Positions 32,696 to 42,544 are shown, counted from the first letter of the stretch. The stretch: 64,000 nt of DNA from Ruminococcus sp. UBA3767 (GCA_002371625.1 DFFV01000091.1:1-64000); one strand, 5' to 3'. Notes: generated by a model from the letters alone, not told the origin. Made by a program: numbers and translations.

Positions 32696-33484
32696 TCAAG
32701 ATTTGCAGGCAGCTAAACTGTCATGTTTCAGCTGTTCAAAGAATTTAGTAACTTCACTGAACTTTCCGCAGGTCATTTTACCCTCGCTGCATTTCCCTCT
32801 TACGCAGCCTGGACCTGCGAGCTTGAATATCGTAGGTGCAACAGCATAGCACTGCCTGAGCATTTCATTGGCAACAGCTCTTATTTCCCACTGTGCACGG
32901 TTGCAGCATCTGAGCTTAAAGAAGTTAAGCAAGCTGCGTGCATTCATTGTAACGATCATTTTTGTTTCACAGGCATTGGGCAGAACAAAACGTGCATCTT
33001 CAATAGCCATTTTCTGCGCTTTCTGCGAGGCAGTTTTTTCATCAAAGCCCTGTGCTGTAAGCTCATCAAAATGCTTCTTTTTAAGTATATCAGCAAGCTC
33101 GTTATAGCTGTCGATAGCAGACTGCATCTGCTTTTCGTACATTTCCTTTGCCTGCGGTATATCAGCTATCTCGGGAGGAGTTACAAATGAAAATTTGTTC
33201 TCCTCTACATATCTCTGGCTCTGAACCGAGAAAGATGCTATCCTGTGTCTTGTTATCTGCGCAAGCAATGATCTTGAAACGCCTTCGATACCAAATGTAA
33301 AAGTGATATGCTCGATCGGTGATTCATGTCCCAGTCCCGAAAGAATATTAAGGAACTTTTCGACCTTGTCAGGTGTAAGTCCGTCCATTAGCGAATCTAT
33401 ATCACTGCTGGCATAACATAATTTTGCAGCAGTAGCAATTATTTTTTCAGGCTCGGGTGTATGTGTGAGCAATTTTACCTGCAT
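32696..33484 (-). CDS. thyX: FAD-dependent thymidylate synthase
   Basis: A 262-residue flavoenzyme making dTMP from dUMP with methylene-THF and NAD(P)H. The signature RHRxxSxxxxSxR is seen as RHRIASFSVQSQR (79-91), together with SPIEHITFTF, FVLPNACETKMIVTMNARSL and FFKLRCCNRAQWEIR. It heads the operon from a clear sigma-A promoter. The C-terminus carries a CVRGKCSEGKMTCGKF cysteine cluster, also known from other clostridial ThyX. Confidence 0.95.
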   Translation of the reverse strand: MQVKLLTHTPEPEKIIATAAKLCYASSDIDSLMDGLTPDKVEKFLNILSGLGHESPIEHITFTFGIEGVSRSLLAQITRHRIASFSVQSQRYVEENKFSFVTPPEIADIPQAKEMYEKQMQSAIDSYNELADILKKKHFDELTAQGFDEKTASQKAQKMAIEDARFVLPNACETKMIVTMNARSLLNFFKLRCCNRAQWEIRAVANEMLRQCYAVAPTIFKLAGPGCVRGKCSEGKMTCGKFSEVTKFFEQLKHDSLAACKS

Positions 33485-33518
33485 AGCATTACTTCCTCTC
33501 TATCCATATACAACTTAT

Positions 33519-33547
33519 ATTATACCATTATTAAAAGCATTAGTCAA
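33519..33547 (-). promoter_or_regulatory. Sigma-A promoter of the thyX operon
   Basis: Minus-strand TTGACT, 17-bp spacer, TATAAT. Confidence 0.82.
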
Positions 33548-33570
33548 CATTTAAACAACAATTTTCACAC

Positions 33571-33595
33571 AAAAAAGGCAGGATATGATCCTGCC
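33571..33595 (-). terminator. recN terminator
   Basis: Minus-strand GGCAGGAT / ATCCTGCC stem followed by TTTTTTG. Confidence 0.85.
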
Positions 33596-33603
33596 ACAAA
33601 TTG

Positions 33604-35280
33604 TTAATCGTCCGTTTGATGTGCTTCATCGAGCAGCTGCTGTGCATTTTCAAGCAAAAGCGGAGTGATACTGTCGCCTCCCATGATCCTTGCGATCTCG
33701 TACTTTTTCTGCTCATTATCAAGTGTACGCACTGTGGTAACGGTCCTTTCGCCGACCGTATTCTTTTCGATAAGCAGGTGATTATCCGCTGTTACTGCGA
33801 TCTGAGCAAGGTGAGTTACACAAAGCACCTGTCTGTATTTTGAAAGCTGATGCAGCTTCATACCGATCTTTTGCGCTGCTCTGCCGCTGACACCTGTATC
33901 TATCTCATCGAAAATAAGCGTACTGATAGAGTCCTTTTCTGCGATAACGCTTTTTAGCGCAAGCATTATTCTTGAAAGCTCACCGCCGGATGCTATCTTT
34001 GCAAGCGGACGAGGAGTTTCACCAAGATTGGCAGAGATAAGGAACTCGATAGAATCCATGCCCTTTTGTGTCAGCTTGCCTTGCTGCTGATCTACTATTA
34101 TCTGTACGTTGGGCATATTCAAAAAGCCAAGTTCGCTCGTAACCTGTTCGACAAATCTATCTGCGGCACTTTTGCGGAACTTTGAAAGCTCAAGAGCTTT
34201 TTTGGAAACCTCGGTAAGCAGCTCTGTCTTTTCTTTTTCCAGCTTATCTATATTCTGCTCATTGCCCTCCAGCTCCGAAAGCTCCTTTTTTGAAGCCTCA
34301 AGCGTACTGCGGACATCATCAATAGTAGGTCCGTATTTCTTGCATATCCTGCGAAGCTCGTCACTGCGCTGGTTAAGCCAGTCAAATCGCTTAGGATCGA
34401 CATTAAGGCGTGAAAGGATACCTTCAAGCTCCTGCGATATATCCTGAAGCTCGATAACACTGCTTGAAAGGCGTTCGCTGAGCTGTGATAGCTCGGGCAT
34501 GATATCGCTGTATTTTTCGGTATATTTTTCTGCTTCGCTCACCTTTTCAACGCAACCCGTGGTGTCATCATCACCGATAAGGATACTGTTTGCTGCATAG
34601 ATAGCTTCGGATAGTGCAACGGAATTCTTGGCAACTGCTAGCTCTGCATCTATCTTTTTATCTTCATCTTCAAGTATATCAAGCGATTCAATATCGTTTA
34701 TTATCTCGTAAAGCTGGCTGATACGGAATTGTCTTCTGTCCGCATCGTTTTTAAGTGCATTTATCTGTTTTGCCTTTTTCTGAAGCTCATGGAAAGAAGC
34801 ACGGTAATCCTCAAGCATTTCCCCGGCATCAGAATATGAATCAAGAATATCGATATGCTTTTCGGGTGACAGCAATATCTGATTATCATGCTGACCGTGA
34901 ATATTAACGAGCAGCTCGCCTATCTGCTTTAAAAGCGAAACGTTCACCGGACGGTTATTTATTCTTGCGACACTGCCTCCGTCAGAACGGATCTCTCTTT
35001 CAAGGATAAGCTGTTCATCCTGAACACTTAGTCCGCTTTGTTCAAGTATTTCAGTGCAGTTATCGGGAATATCGGTAAAAACAGCTGATATTACAGCCTT
35101 TTGCGCACCTGTTCTGACAATATCCTTTGATGTTCTCTGCCCTAAAATAGCGTTTATCCCGTTGATGAGAATAGACTTACCTGCGCCGGTCTCACCCGTG
35201 AACACATTAAGGTCATTTGTCAGATCTATGCTTGCTTTTTCGATGACCGCAAGATTTTCTATGTATAGTTGAGATAACAT
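33604..35280 (-). CDS. recN: DNA repair protein RecN
   Basis: A 558-residue SMC-like ATPase acting early at double-strand breaks. Walker A is GETGAGKSILINGI near residue 32, a long coiled coil fills about 150-370, the signature is ASGGELSRIMLALK, and Walker B is LIFDEIDTGVSG. The start MLSQLYIENLAVIE equals the family N-terminus; the frame is open to 35319, but 35280 has AGGGGA in place. Last gene of a long minus-strand operon that begins upstream of the Asp23 gene. Confidence 0.95.
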   Translation of the reverse strand: MLSQLYIENLAVIEKASIDLTNDLNVFTGETGAGKSILINGINAILGQRTSKDIVRTGAQKAVISAVFTDIPDNCTEILEQSGLSVQDEQLILEREIRSDGGSVARINNRPVNVSLLKQIGELLVNIHGQHDNQILLSPEKHIDILDSYSDAGEMLEDYRASFHELQKKAKQINALKNDADRRQFRISQLYEIINDIESLDILEDEDKKIDAELAVAKNSVALSEAIYAANSILIGDDDTTGCVEKVSEAEKYTEKYSDIMPELSQLSERLSSSVIELQDISQELEGILSRLNVDPKRFDWLNQRSDELRRICKKYGPTIDDVRSTLEASKKELSELEGNEQNIDKLEKEKTELLTEVSKKALELSKFRKSAADRFVEQVTSELGFLNMPNVQIIVDQQQGKLTQKGMDSIEFLISANLGETPRPLAKIASGGELSRIMLALKSVIAEKDSISTLIFDEIDTGVSGRAAQKIGMKLHQLSKYRQVLCVTHLAQIAVTADNHLLIEKNTVGERTVTTVRTLDNEQKKYEIARIMGGDSITPLLLENAQQLLDEAHQTDD

Positions 35281-35293
35281 ACCCTGTCCCCTG

Positions 35294-35758
35294 TCACTTT
35301 GATAATAAGATCGATTCAAGCTCTCTTACAAGCCGTGCGCAGTCCTTTTCGGTGCGCATCAGCAAGAATATAGTATCATCGCCGGCAAGTGTACCGACAA
35401 CATTTTCAATACCGGAATCATCGAGCTTTGCGCACACTGCCTGTGCCATTCCCGAAAGGCATTTTATAACTACGGTATTGCCTGCATAGTCTACATTCCT
35501 GACGCTGTCATTGATAAGACCAAGCACAGAAAGCTCACTGCCGTTCATCCCTTTCTTTTTAAGAGACGGGAGCGAATACCTGTAATTACCCGAGGCTGTG
35601 GTAGTTTTTATAAGCGCAAGCTCTTTTATATCACGGGAGACGGTTGCCTGAGTCACCTTGAAGCCCCTTTCACAAAGCGCTTCGATAAGCTCCTCCTGAG
35701 TGCCTATGATACCCTCTCCCACAAGTTTAACTATCATTTGCTGTCTTTGGGATTTCAT
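35294..35758 (-). CDS. argR: Arginine repressor ArgR/AhrC
   Basis: A 154-residue hexameric regulator. The winged-helix DNA-binding domain (1-70) contains IIGTQEELIEALCERGFKVTQATVSRDIKEL. The C-terminal arginine-binding domain contains GTLAGDDTIFLLMRT. Activates or represses arginine metabolism depending on arginine. Its place before recN is conserved in Firmicutes. Confidence 0.96.
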   Translation of the reverse strand: MKSQRQQMIVKLVGEGIIGTQEELIEALCERGFKVTQATVSRDIKELALIKTTTASGNYRYSLPSLKKKGMNGSELSVLGLINDSVRNVDYAGNTVVIKCLSGMAQAVCAKLDDSGIENVVGTLAGDDTIFLLMRTEKDCARLVRELESILLSK

Positions 35759-35778
35759 TGTTTACTACCTTTCACTAA

Positions 35779-36648
35779 TTAAAGTGCCGCATCCTTCAAT
35801 GGCTGCATCAGTTTTTTATTGACAGATGTAAAGAAGCTGTCGACATTTATATCAATTATATCGACGCTGACATCGGCTTTGGTTATGCTCAGCCTGTCCG
35901 TTTCCGTCATTTTATAAACCCTGTTGCCGTCAACAACAACATTGGCAAACAAACCGCCGGTATGACATTTTGCGGTTATTGTATTTGTGCTGCTGAAGAT
36001 CATAGTTCTTGCAAAAAGCGAATGCGGACAGATCTGTGTAAACTCGATACAATCCATATCAGGTTCAATTATAGGTCCGCCTGCTGACATTGAATAGGCA
36101 GATGCGCCTGTGGGCGTTGAAAAGATTATCCCGTCCGCACGGAGCGAAGACACCACCTGGCCGTTTCTGCTGACTTCAAAATCCGCTATTTTGCAGTTAT
36201 CGGATTTAGAGATAACAACATCATTGAGCGCAGTAAAAGCGCAGGAATTGTTATCTTTATCAGCTATCTCTGCGCAGATCATCATTCGCTTGCTGAGGGT
36301 ATAATCTCCTTTTACCAGCTTTTCAAGGCTCGGTATCTGAGTATGCTCAAGAGATGCCATAAAACCAAGCCTTCCGCAATTTATACCAAGGATAGCTTTA
36401 TTAAAGCGGGCACACTTACCGGCACATTTAAGTATAGTGCCGTCTCCCCCGACAGCGACTACCACGTCGCAGACGCTGATACAGGAATCCTCATCGCTGA
36501 AAATGATATTCTCGATAGCTGAGAAAACACTCTCATATTCACTGCTGATAAATATCTCACAGTTATTGCTGTGCAAAACCTCGCACGCTTTTATAACATA
36601 TTCCTCACAATTGGCTTTGCCGAGATTGGGATATATAAAGATCTTCAT
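35779..36648 (-). CDS. nadK: NAD kinase
   Basis: A 289-residue enzyme phosphorylating NAD to NADP. The key motifs are VVAVGGDGTILKCAGKC (GGDGT), LGINCGRLGFMASL, TALNDVVISK, RADGIIFSTPTGASAYSMSAGGPI and VDGNR. ATGA overlap with the tlyA stop suggests coupling. Confidence 0.95.
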   Translation of the reverse strand: MKIFIYPNLGKANCEEYVIKACEVLHSNNCEIFISSEYESVFSAIENIIFSDEDSCISVCDVVVAVGGDGTILKCAGKCARFNKAILGINCGRLGFMASLEHTQIPSLEKLVKGDYTLSKRMMICAEIADKDNNSCAFTALNDVVISKSDNCKIADFEVSRNGQVVSSLRADGIIFSTPTGASAYSMSAGGPIIEPDMDCIEFTQICPHSLFARTMIFSSTNTITAKCHTGGLFANVVVDGNRVYKMTETDRLSITKADVSVDIIDINVDSFFTSVNKKLMQPLKDAAL

Positions 36649-37457
36649 AAGTTTCCCCCATTGCTGCGAAAGGTATTGAATGCCTCTGATACCAAAGAGT
36701 TCGTATCTATTTCGGTTTGTAAATCAAAAGTACATTTTTCAAGGCAGGCAAGATATTCGATATTACCGTCGCCGCCTGTTACTGCACTTGGACATATACC
36801 GCATAGCTTCAGTCCTGCATTGCCAAAAACGCAGACAAGCTCTTTAATGATCCTGCTATGATCCTTGGGTGACTTAACTATTCCCTTTTTATTGAGAGCC
36901 TGCTTTCCTGCTTCAAACTGAGGTTTGATAAGTGCTACCAGCTTTCCTCCGTCTGCAAGCACATCACTTGCGGGCTTGATAATAAGAGAAAGCGAAATGA
37001 ACGAAACATCAATGCTTATAAACTCAGGGACCTGCTCAAACATCGAAGATTCAAGGTTTCTCGCATTAACGCCCTCGCAGTTGATAACTCTTTCGTCTTT
37101 TACAAGGCTTTCATCAAGCTGACCGTGGCCGACATCTATTGCGTAGACCTGCTTTGCGCCTTTGCTTAAAAGGCACTGGGTAAATCCCCCTGTTGATGCG
37201 CCGATATCAGCGCACACAAGGCCGCAGACATCAATATCGAACTCGTCAAATGCTTTTTTCAGCTTCAGCCCTCCCCTGCCGACAAGGTCATCTGGCTTAG
37301 CGGTGCAATCAACTATATCCTGCTGTGACACATCAAAAGAAGGCTTGGTGCAAGGTTTGCCGTTGACGGAAACATCGCCGTTTTTAATGATTTCCTTAGC
37401 TCTTTCACGGCTTTTTGCAATACCGTTTTGAACTAAATAGAGATCAAGTCTGCTCAT
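36645..37457 (-). CDS. tlyA: TlyA family rRNA (cytidine-2'-O)-methyltransferase
   Basis: A 270-residue protein with an N-terminal S4 RNA-binding domain (RLDLYLVQNGIAKSRERAKEIIKNGDVSVNG) and a C-terminal FtsJ-like methyltransferase domain. The SAM motif is ADIGASTGGFTQCLLSKGAKQVYAIDVGHGQL. The conserved IKPQFEAG follows. Homologues methylate 16S/23S rRNA and influence capreomycin sensitivity. It overlaps dxs by 14 bp. Confidence 0.94.
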   Translation of the reverse strand: MSRLDLYLVQNGIAKSRERAKEIIKNGDVSVNGKPCTKPSFDVSQQDIVDCTAKPDDLVGRGGLKLKKAFDEFDIDVCGLVCADIGASTGGFTQCLLSKGAKQVYAIDVGHGQLDESLVKDERVINCEGVNARNLESSMFEQVPEFISIDVSFISLSLIIKPASDVLADGGKLVALIKPQFEAGKQALNKKGIVKSPKDHSRIIKELVCVFGNAGLKLCGICPSAVTGGDGNIEYLACLEKCTFDLQTEIDTNSLVSEAFNTFRSNGGNL

Positions 37458-39300
37458 CTGTCAGGAACTCCTCAATATGCTCTGCCATTTTTTCAGGCGA
37501 AAATCCAAGCTCATCAAGCAAAGTATCGCAATCTCCGTGACGCACAAAAGTATCTATGGTGAACGGTGCGATATTATCGCAAACAGCAGAGTATTTTTCA
37601 CTCACAGAGCCGTAGTCATAACACTCCTCAAAGAAGAATACGACCTGATACTTAGACATTATCTGAGCTATCTCATCACTTATCGGGAAAATTTCGACAA
37701 GGCGCAGAAGATCACATTTGATGTCATGTGATGCAAGTATCTCTGATGCTGTAACAGCGTTGTTTGAAAGCCTACCATAAGTAACTATAAGAATGTCCGA
37801 GCCGTGATCCGTATAAGAATAAGTCGTGCTCGCAGTTTCCTCAACAAATGTATTTTTTTCGTTGCCCCTGGGGTAACGCACGGCAACTATACCGTCATCG
37901 TCGTTTATAGCTTTTCTCAGGCAAGCTCTGAGCTGGGAATAGTTTGACGGTGAATATATCCTCACTCCCGGGATAGTTGAAAGGAATGAAATATCAAATA
38001 TGCCCTGGTGTGTTTCGCCGTCATTTCCGACTATACCTGCTCTGTCAACGCATATAACAGCGTGCGCTCTGCTGAGTGCAAGGTCGTGCAGTATCTCATC
38101 GTACGATCTTTGAAGGAACGTTGAATATACCGCAAATACAGGGATATACTTCATTGAAGCAAGTCCGCCGCAGAAAGTAACTGCGTGCTCCTCGGCAATT
38201 CCCACATCAAAAAATCTATCCGGGAACTGCTTTGCAAAATACTGAAGCCCCGTACCGTATTTCATTGCAGCTGTAATGGCGCAGATACGCTCATTAGTGC
38301 GTGCAAGATCACAAAGCTCTTTACCCATTACGGATGAAAAGCTATCGCTTGCGACAACGTCGGGATTACCTGTCGTGATCTCAAATGAGCCGATACCGTG
38401 GAATTCACCGGGATTCTTTTCAGCCGGTCCGTAGCCCTTGCCCTTGACTGTATTGACATGAACAAGAACAGGCTTGTTCAGGGCTTTAGCGGCATTCAAT
38501 CCATTTTCAAGCTCACCGATATTATGTCCGTCGATAGGTCCGATATATGCAAAACCGAGGTCCTCAAACAAGGTGCTGTGCAAAAGAGCATTCTTGAAGG
38601 CATCCTTTGAACCTTTAATGACCTTTTTAACAGGCGAACCGATAACAGGCGTTTTATCAAGCACCCTTTCGACCGCACTTTTGGTTTTATGGTAGCCCTC
38701 TCTTGTTCTGAGCGTAGACAGGTATTTTGCCATACCGCCGACATTCTTGGAGATCGACATTTCGTTATAATTAAGAATAACTATGATATTGGTGTTGCTT
38801 TTTCCTGCGTTATTAAGGCCCTCATAGAACAATCCGCCCGAAGACGCACCGTCACCGACAATAGCGATAGCATGGTGGTCATCACCGCTGAGCTTCATAG
38901 CAGTAGCTATACCAAGCGCAGCTGATACCGAATTGGAGCTGTGACCGCTGACAAAGGCATCATGCTCGGATTCATCAGGTCTGCAAAAGCCGGAGATGCC
39001 GCCCTCCTGCCTCAAAGTAGAAAAGCTGTTCAATCTGCCTGTGAGGATCTTATGAGTATACGCCTGGTGTCCTACGTCCCATACTATCTTATCCTGCGGT
39101 GAATCAAAAACACGGTGAACAGCTACGGTAAGCTCCACTGTTCCCAAGCTCGACGAAAGGTGACCGCCTGTTTTGGAAACGGTCGTTATAAGAAGCTTTC
39201 TGATCTGTTTGCAAAGCTGATCGCATTGAGGCAGGCTCAGTTTTTTAAGATCATACGGCAGATTCATTTTAAAAAGATCAGGTCTGTTATTACTGCCCAT
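37444..39300 (-). CDS. dxs: 1-deoxy-D-xylulose-5-phosphate synthase
   Basis: A 618-residue thiamine-diphosphate enzyme condensing pyruvate and glyceraldehyde-3-phosphate, first step of the MEP isoprenoid route. Seen: GGHLSSSLGTVELTVAVH, WDVGHQAYTHKILTGR, the ThDP motif GDGASSGGLFYEGLNNAG ending in N, FDVGIAEEHAVTFCGGLA, and the transketolase-type central domain. Directly downstream of ispA, so isoprenoid precursor and prenyl elongation genes are co-expressed. Confidence 0.96.
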   Translation of the reverse strand: MGSNNRPDLFKMNLPYDLKKLSLPQCDQLCKQIRKLLITTVSKTGGHLSSSLGTVELTVAVHRVFDSPQDKIVWDVGHQAYTHKILTGRLNSFSTLRQEGGISGFCRPDESEHDAFVSGHSSNSVSAALGIATAMKLSGDDHHAIAIVGDGASSGGLFYEGLNNAGKSNTNIIVILNYNEMSISKNVGGMAKYLSTLRTREGYHKTKSAVERVLDKTPVIGSPVKKVIKGSKDAFKNALLHSTLFEDLGFAYIGPIDGHNIGELENGLNAAKALNKPVLVHVNTVKGKGYGPAEKNPGEFHGIGSFEITTGNPDVVASDSFSSVMGKELCDLARTNERICAITAAMKYGTGLQYFAKQFPDRFFDVGIAEEHAVTFCGGLASMKYIPVFAVYSTFLQRSYDEILHDLALSRAHAVICVDRAGIVGNDGETHQGIFDISFLSTIPGVRIYSPSNYSQLRACLRKAINDDDGIVAVRYPRGNEKNTFVEETASTTYSYTDHGSDILIVTYGRLSNNAVTASEILASHDIKCDLLRLVEIFPISDEIAQIMSKYQVVFFFEECYDYGSVSEKYSAVCDNIAPFTIDTFVRHGDCDTLLDELGFSPEKMAEHIEEFLTDEQT

Positions 39301-39321
39301 TTAAAACATCCTATCATTTGG

Positions 39322-40215
39322 TTATTTTTTACGTGTAAGAAGATCGTCTGTCAATTCCGAAAGGAACTGATTGTTTTCAAATTTGCTCAGATGGCCGAGT
39401 GCCTGCATAGTAAGCTGCGCAGCGATCTGTTTTGAACGGTTTTCGCCAAGAACAGATACGTATGTACTTTTGCCCTGCTCACTGTCGCTGCCGATCGGTT
39501 TGCCAAGCTCTTCAAAAGTACCGTTGACATCAAGCAGGTCATCAACTATCTGGAATGCTCTGCCAAGCGCAGAAGCATACTCGGCAGCTTTTGGTATCAT
39601 CTCATACTTTCCTGCAAGGATAACTCCCATTACACAGGCAGCTTCGATAAGCGCACCCGTTTTATATGACTGCAGCGTATTGAGCGTTTCAATATCTATT
39701 TCCTTGCCTTCACACATCAGGTCAATTACCTGTCCGCCGATCATGCCCTGAGTACCGACACTTTTGCTCAATACCGAGATAAGCATTACAGCAGTCTGCG
39801 CAGAGATCCTTTCTTCAAGTGCCGCCTGCGAGATGACCTCAAAAGCAAGCGTGTTCAGTGCATCGCCTGCAAGCAGAGCGATATTCTCGGGGAAAGCCTT
39901 ATGGCACGAGGGTTTTCCTCTGCGGAAATCATCATTATCCATACACGGAAGATCATCATGTATCAATGAGAATGTATGTATCAATTCAATAGAACAAGCC
40001 ACATCAAGTATCTTCCCTATGTCCTCTCCGCCGCACATACGGTAGAATTCAAGACAAAGAACAGGTCTGAGCCTTTTGCCGCCGGCTGTAAGAGAATACT
40101 CCATAGCCTGACAAACAATACCCTGAAGCTCCGGCTTATCCTCGGTAAATTTCAATAGCTGCGCATCTATCTCCTGCACATATCTGTCAAGGAGCGATCT
40201 ATAAGTATCATTCAT
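39322..40215 (-). CDS. ispA: Polyprenyl (farnesyl/geranyl) diphosphate synthase
   Basis: A 297-residue trans-prenyltransferase joining IPP to allylic diphosphates. First Asp-rich motif LIHDDLPCMDNDD, second QIVDDLLDV, with GGKRLRP near the N-terminus. Start placed at 40215, whose ATG overlaps the xseB stop and has GAGGG upstream; an ATG at 40230 lies within xseB. Chain length is not certain, but an FPP synthase fits length and context. Confidence 0.93.
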   Translation of the reverse strand: MNDTYRSLLDRYVQEIDAQLLKFTEDKPELQGIVCQAMEYSLTAGGKRLRPVLCLEFYRMCGGEDIGKILDVACSIELIHTFSLIHDDLPCMDNDDFRRGKPSCHKAFPENIALLAGDALNTLAFEVISQAALEERISAQTAVMLISVLSKSVGTQGMIGGQVIDLMCEGKEIDIETLNTLQSYKTGALIEAACVMGVILAGKYEMIPKAAEYASALGRAFQIVDDLLDVNGTFEELGKPIGSDSEQGKSTYVSVLGENRSKQIAAQLTMQALGHLSKFENNQFLSELTDDLLTRKK

Positions 40216-40396
40216 CTTCGTTGCCCTCATTCATTTTTATAACAGTCAGTTTTGCCTGTTCAAGAGTTTTTTTGCAGTTGACCGAAAGATCAACGCCCTC
40301 TTTATACAGATCGAGTGACTCTTCAAGAGTCAGCTCCGAGCTTTCAAGCTGTTTAACTATATCATTGAGTCTTGCAAGGTCTTTTTCAAAGCTCAT
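40208..40396 (-). CDS. xseB: Exodeoxyribonuclease VII small subunit
   Basis: A 62-residue helical protein (MSFEKDLARLNDIVKQLESS, LTLEESLDLYKEGVDLSVNC) matching XseB, several copies of which bind XseA. GAAAGGA precedes 40396. It follows xseA by 4 bp and overlaps ispA. Confidence 0.94.
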   Translation of the reverse strand: MSFEKDLARLNDIVKQLESSELTLEESLDLYKEGVDLSVNCKKTLEQAKLTVIKMNEGNEDE

Positions 40397-40400
40397 TTTA

Positions 40401-41603
40401 TCATTCCTTTCGGGAAATATCCGTAAGAGTTGCCTGTGCGGTATCATCACGGAAATTTATTGTAACACGGTCGCCGTCATTGAGCTCATCGGCACAGCGC
40501 ACCGCTTTATTGTCTTTTCTGATTATAGAATAGCCTCTTGTAAGCACGCCGAACGGACTTAGCGCAGTTAATGAGCCTGCATACTTATCAAGCTCACTTC
40601 CAAGTCTTTCGAGCTTATTATTCAGCGCCCTGTGAAGCTGTTTGGAAACAACATCAACACGTTCGCCGTCACGCTCTAGCTTTTTTTGTGGTGAAAAGCG
40701 CTTTATATCCGTAGAAATGCGTTGAAGCTCCGACGAAAGGCCGTTAAGTTTAGCATCAAATGTTCTGTCAAGAGACGACTTTAAACTATCAACTGCGCCG
40801 ATAAGCTCAGCTTTTGAAGGTGTCGCAAGCTCGGCTGCTGCAGAAGGCGTAGGTGCACGCAGGTCTGCGGCGTGATCGACAAGAGTTGTATCGGTTTCGT
40901 GTCCCACAGCAGAGATTATCGGGGTTGAACACTCATGCACGGCGATAGCAGCGATCTCGGTATTGAACGGCATAAGGTCTTCAAGCGATCCTCCGCCACG
41001 AGCAAGTATTATTGTATCAGCTCCGCAGGAATCCGCTTTTTTAAGCGAATCCCTGATATTGTCGGCAGCTTTTTCACCCTGCACCTGCGTATGAAATAAC
41101 AAAACAGTACATATAGGAAATCTTCGCTGGATAATATTGAGTATATCCTGAAGCGCAGCTCCTGTAAGCGAGGAAACGATAGCGATCTTTCTTGGAAACA
41201 GCGGTATCGCTTTTTTTGATGCCTCATCAAAAACGCCTTGTTTAAGCAGCTTTTCTTTTACAAGCTCAGTTTGTACATGAAGCAGACCGCTGCCAAGCGG
41301 AGTGACATCCGTTACAACGATCTGATATGAGCCGCCTGCCTCATAAAGCTCAACGTTACCCGTTACAAGAACGCTTTGCCCATCGGAAAGCGGAGCTTTG
41401 ACTCTTTGCAGGCTGCTTGAAAACATTACAGCCTTGATCGAGGCACCGGCATCTTTCACAGTAAAATATGCGTGTCCCGATTTGATATTTACTGTAAAGT
41501 TTGATATTTCACCCTTGACACATATACCCTTGAGCTTGACATCAGACTTGAGCTTGAAAGCAACATACTTATTGAGCTGCGAAACGGACAATATCGAACT
41601 CAT
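40401..41603 (-). CDS. xseA: Exodeoxyribonuclease VII large subunit
   Basis: A 400-residue nuclease that degrades single-stranded DNA to oligonucleotides. N-terminal OB fold (VKGEISNFTVNIKSGHAYFTVKDAGASIKAVMF), catalytic core with VSSLTGAALQDILNIIQRR, ARGGGSLEDLMPFN, SAVGHETDTTLVDHAADLRAPTPSAAAELATP, then a coiled coil and ALSPFGVLTRGYSII. TAATG overlap with the upstream gene. Confidence 0.96.
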   Translation of the reverse strand: MSSILSVSQLNKYVAFKLKSDVKLKGICVKGEISNFTVNIKSGHAYFTVKDAGASIKAVMFSSSLQRVKAPLSDGQSVLVTGNVELYEAGGSYQIVVTDVTPLGSGLLHVQTELVKEKLLKQGVFDEASKKAIPLFPRKIAIVSSLTGAALQDILNIIQRRFPICTVLLFHTQVQGEKAADNIRDSLKKADSCGADTIILARGGGSLEDLMPFNTEIAAIAVHECSTPIISAVGHETDTTLVDHAADLRAPTPSAAAELATPSKAELIGAVDSLKSSLDRTFDAKLNGLSSELQRISTDIKRFSPQKKLERDGERVDVVSKQLHRALNNKLERLGSELDKYAGSLTALSPFGVLTRGYSIIRKDNKAVRCADELNDGDRVTINFRDDTAQATLTDISRKE

Positions 41604-42544
41604 TACACCAGTCCTTTCTTTACAGCGCCAAACAATGCAACGCCGACAGCGTTATCGCACGAAAACTCAGGCTCAGCAAACCAGCTGTCAGGTATCTCAC
41701 AGAGAGTATTTCTTATCAGTTTATCAGACATTACGCCGCCTGCGAAGATAACAGGCATCGTGCCGAATTCATCAAGAGCAGATAAAGTGATCGCTTTGAT
41801 GGAGGATGCTATATATTCAAGGCAGAAACGTGCGACATCAGACGGCTCTGCGCCGTCAGAGAGCATTTTCATGCACATATTCTCAAGTCCCGAAAGGCAG
41901 CAGCTTTTACCCTTGATAACCGGCTTTACGGAAAAACTCTTTTCGCTTTTTGCAGCAAGCATCTCCAGCTGAGGTCCGCAAGGAAAATCAATTCCCATTG
42001 CAACACCAACACGATCAACGGCCTGTCCTGCATTTAGATCGAGCGTTCCGCCAATATGCGTGATATCAAGTACGCTTTGCTCATCAGGTCTGCACAGCAG
42101 CATATCGGTAGTGCCGCCGCTTACATGTAAAGCAACAAAAGACTTGTTTGATTTGAGCAAATCAAGCCTTTTGCAAGAATATAACGCTGCAAGTATATGC
42201 CCCGTCTGATGATGCGTAGCAAAGCCTTTTATGCCAAGAGCTGCACAGATAGAACGTGCGGCAGACTCGCCCGCAAGAAAGCACGGCATATATGAGCCTT
42301 GTGCATTTCTTGGTGCACACGACCAGCTGACAGCATCAATATCCTTTTTTTCAGTGAGCAGCTGTTCGATCAGCTCGGGGAGCTGCTTTGTATGATGAAA
42401 AACAGCATCAGACTGCCTTATTCCCTTTTCGCCTTTTTTAACAGGCAATAGTCTTTTCAGCGAAACTACCTCACAGGTGTCTGTATCATACAGAGCACAG
42501 GAGGTAGTATAATTGCTTGTATCTATCCCAAGAAAAATGCTCAT
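41603..42544 (-). CDS. TsaD/Kae1-like M22 family paralogue
   Basis: A 313-residue ASKHA-fold protein: LGIDTSNYTTSCALYD at the start, a metal-binding THHQTGH (HxxxH), HVSGGTTDMLL, IGGTLDLNAGQAVDRVGVAMG and IFAGGVMSDKLIR. It resembles TsaD, which transfers threonylcarbamoyl to tRNA. It is divergent and shorter, and I expect a canonical tsaD elsewhere. In B. subtilis this operon position holds folD. Coupled by ATGA to nusB and TAATG to xseA, so it may have an RNA-modification role. Confidence 0.8.
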   Translation of the reverse strand: MSIFLGIDTSNYTTSCALYDTDTCEVVSLKRLLPVKKGEKGIRQSDAVFHHTKQLPELIEQLLTEKKDIDAVSWSCAPRNAQGSYMPCFLAGESAARSICAALGIKGFATHHQTGHILAALYSCKRLDLLKSNKSFVALHVSGGTTDMLLCRPDEQSVLDITHIGGTLDLNAGQAVDRVGVAMGIDFPCGPQLEMLAAKSEKSFSVKPVIKGKSCCLSGLENMCMKMLSDGAEPSDVARFCLEYIASSIKAITLSALDEFGTMPVIFAGGVMSDKLIRNTLCEIPDSWFAEPEFSCDNAVGVALFGAVKKGLV

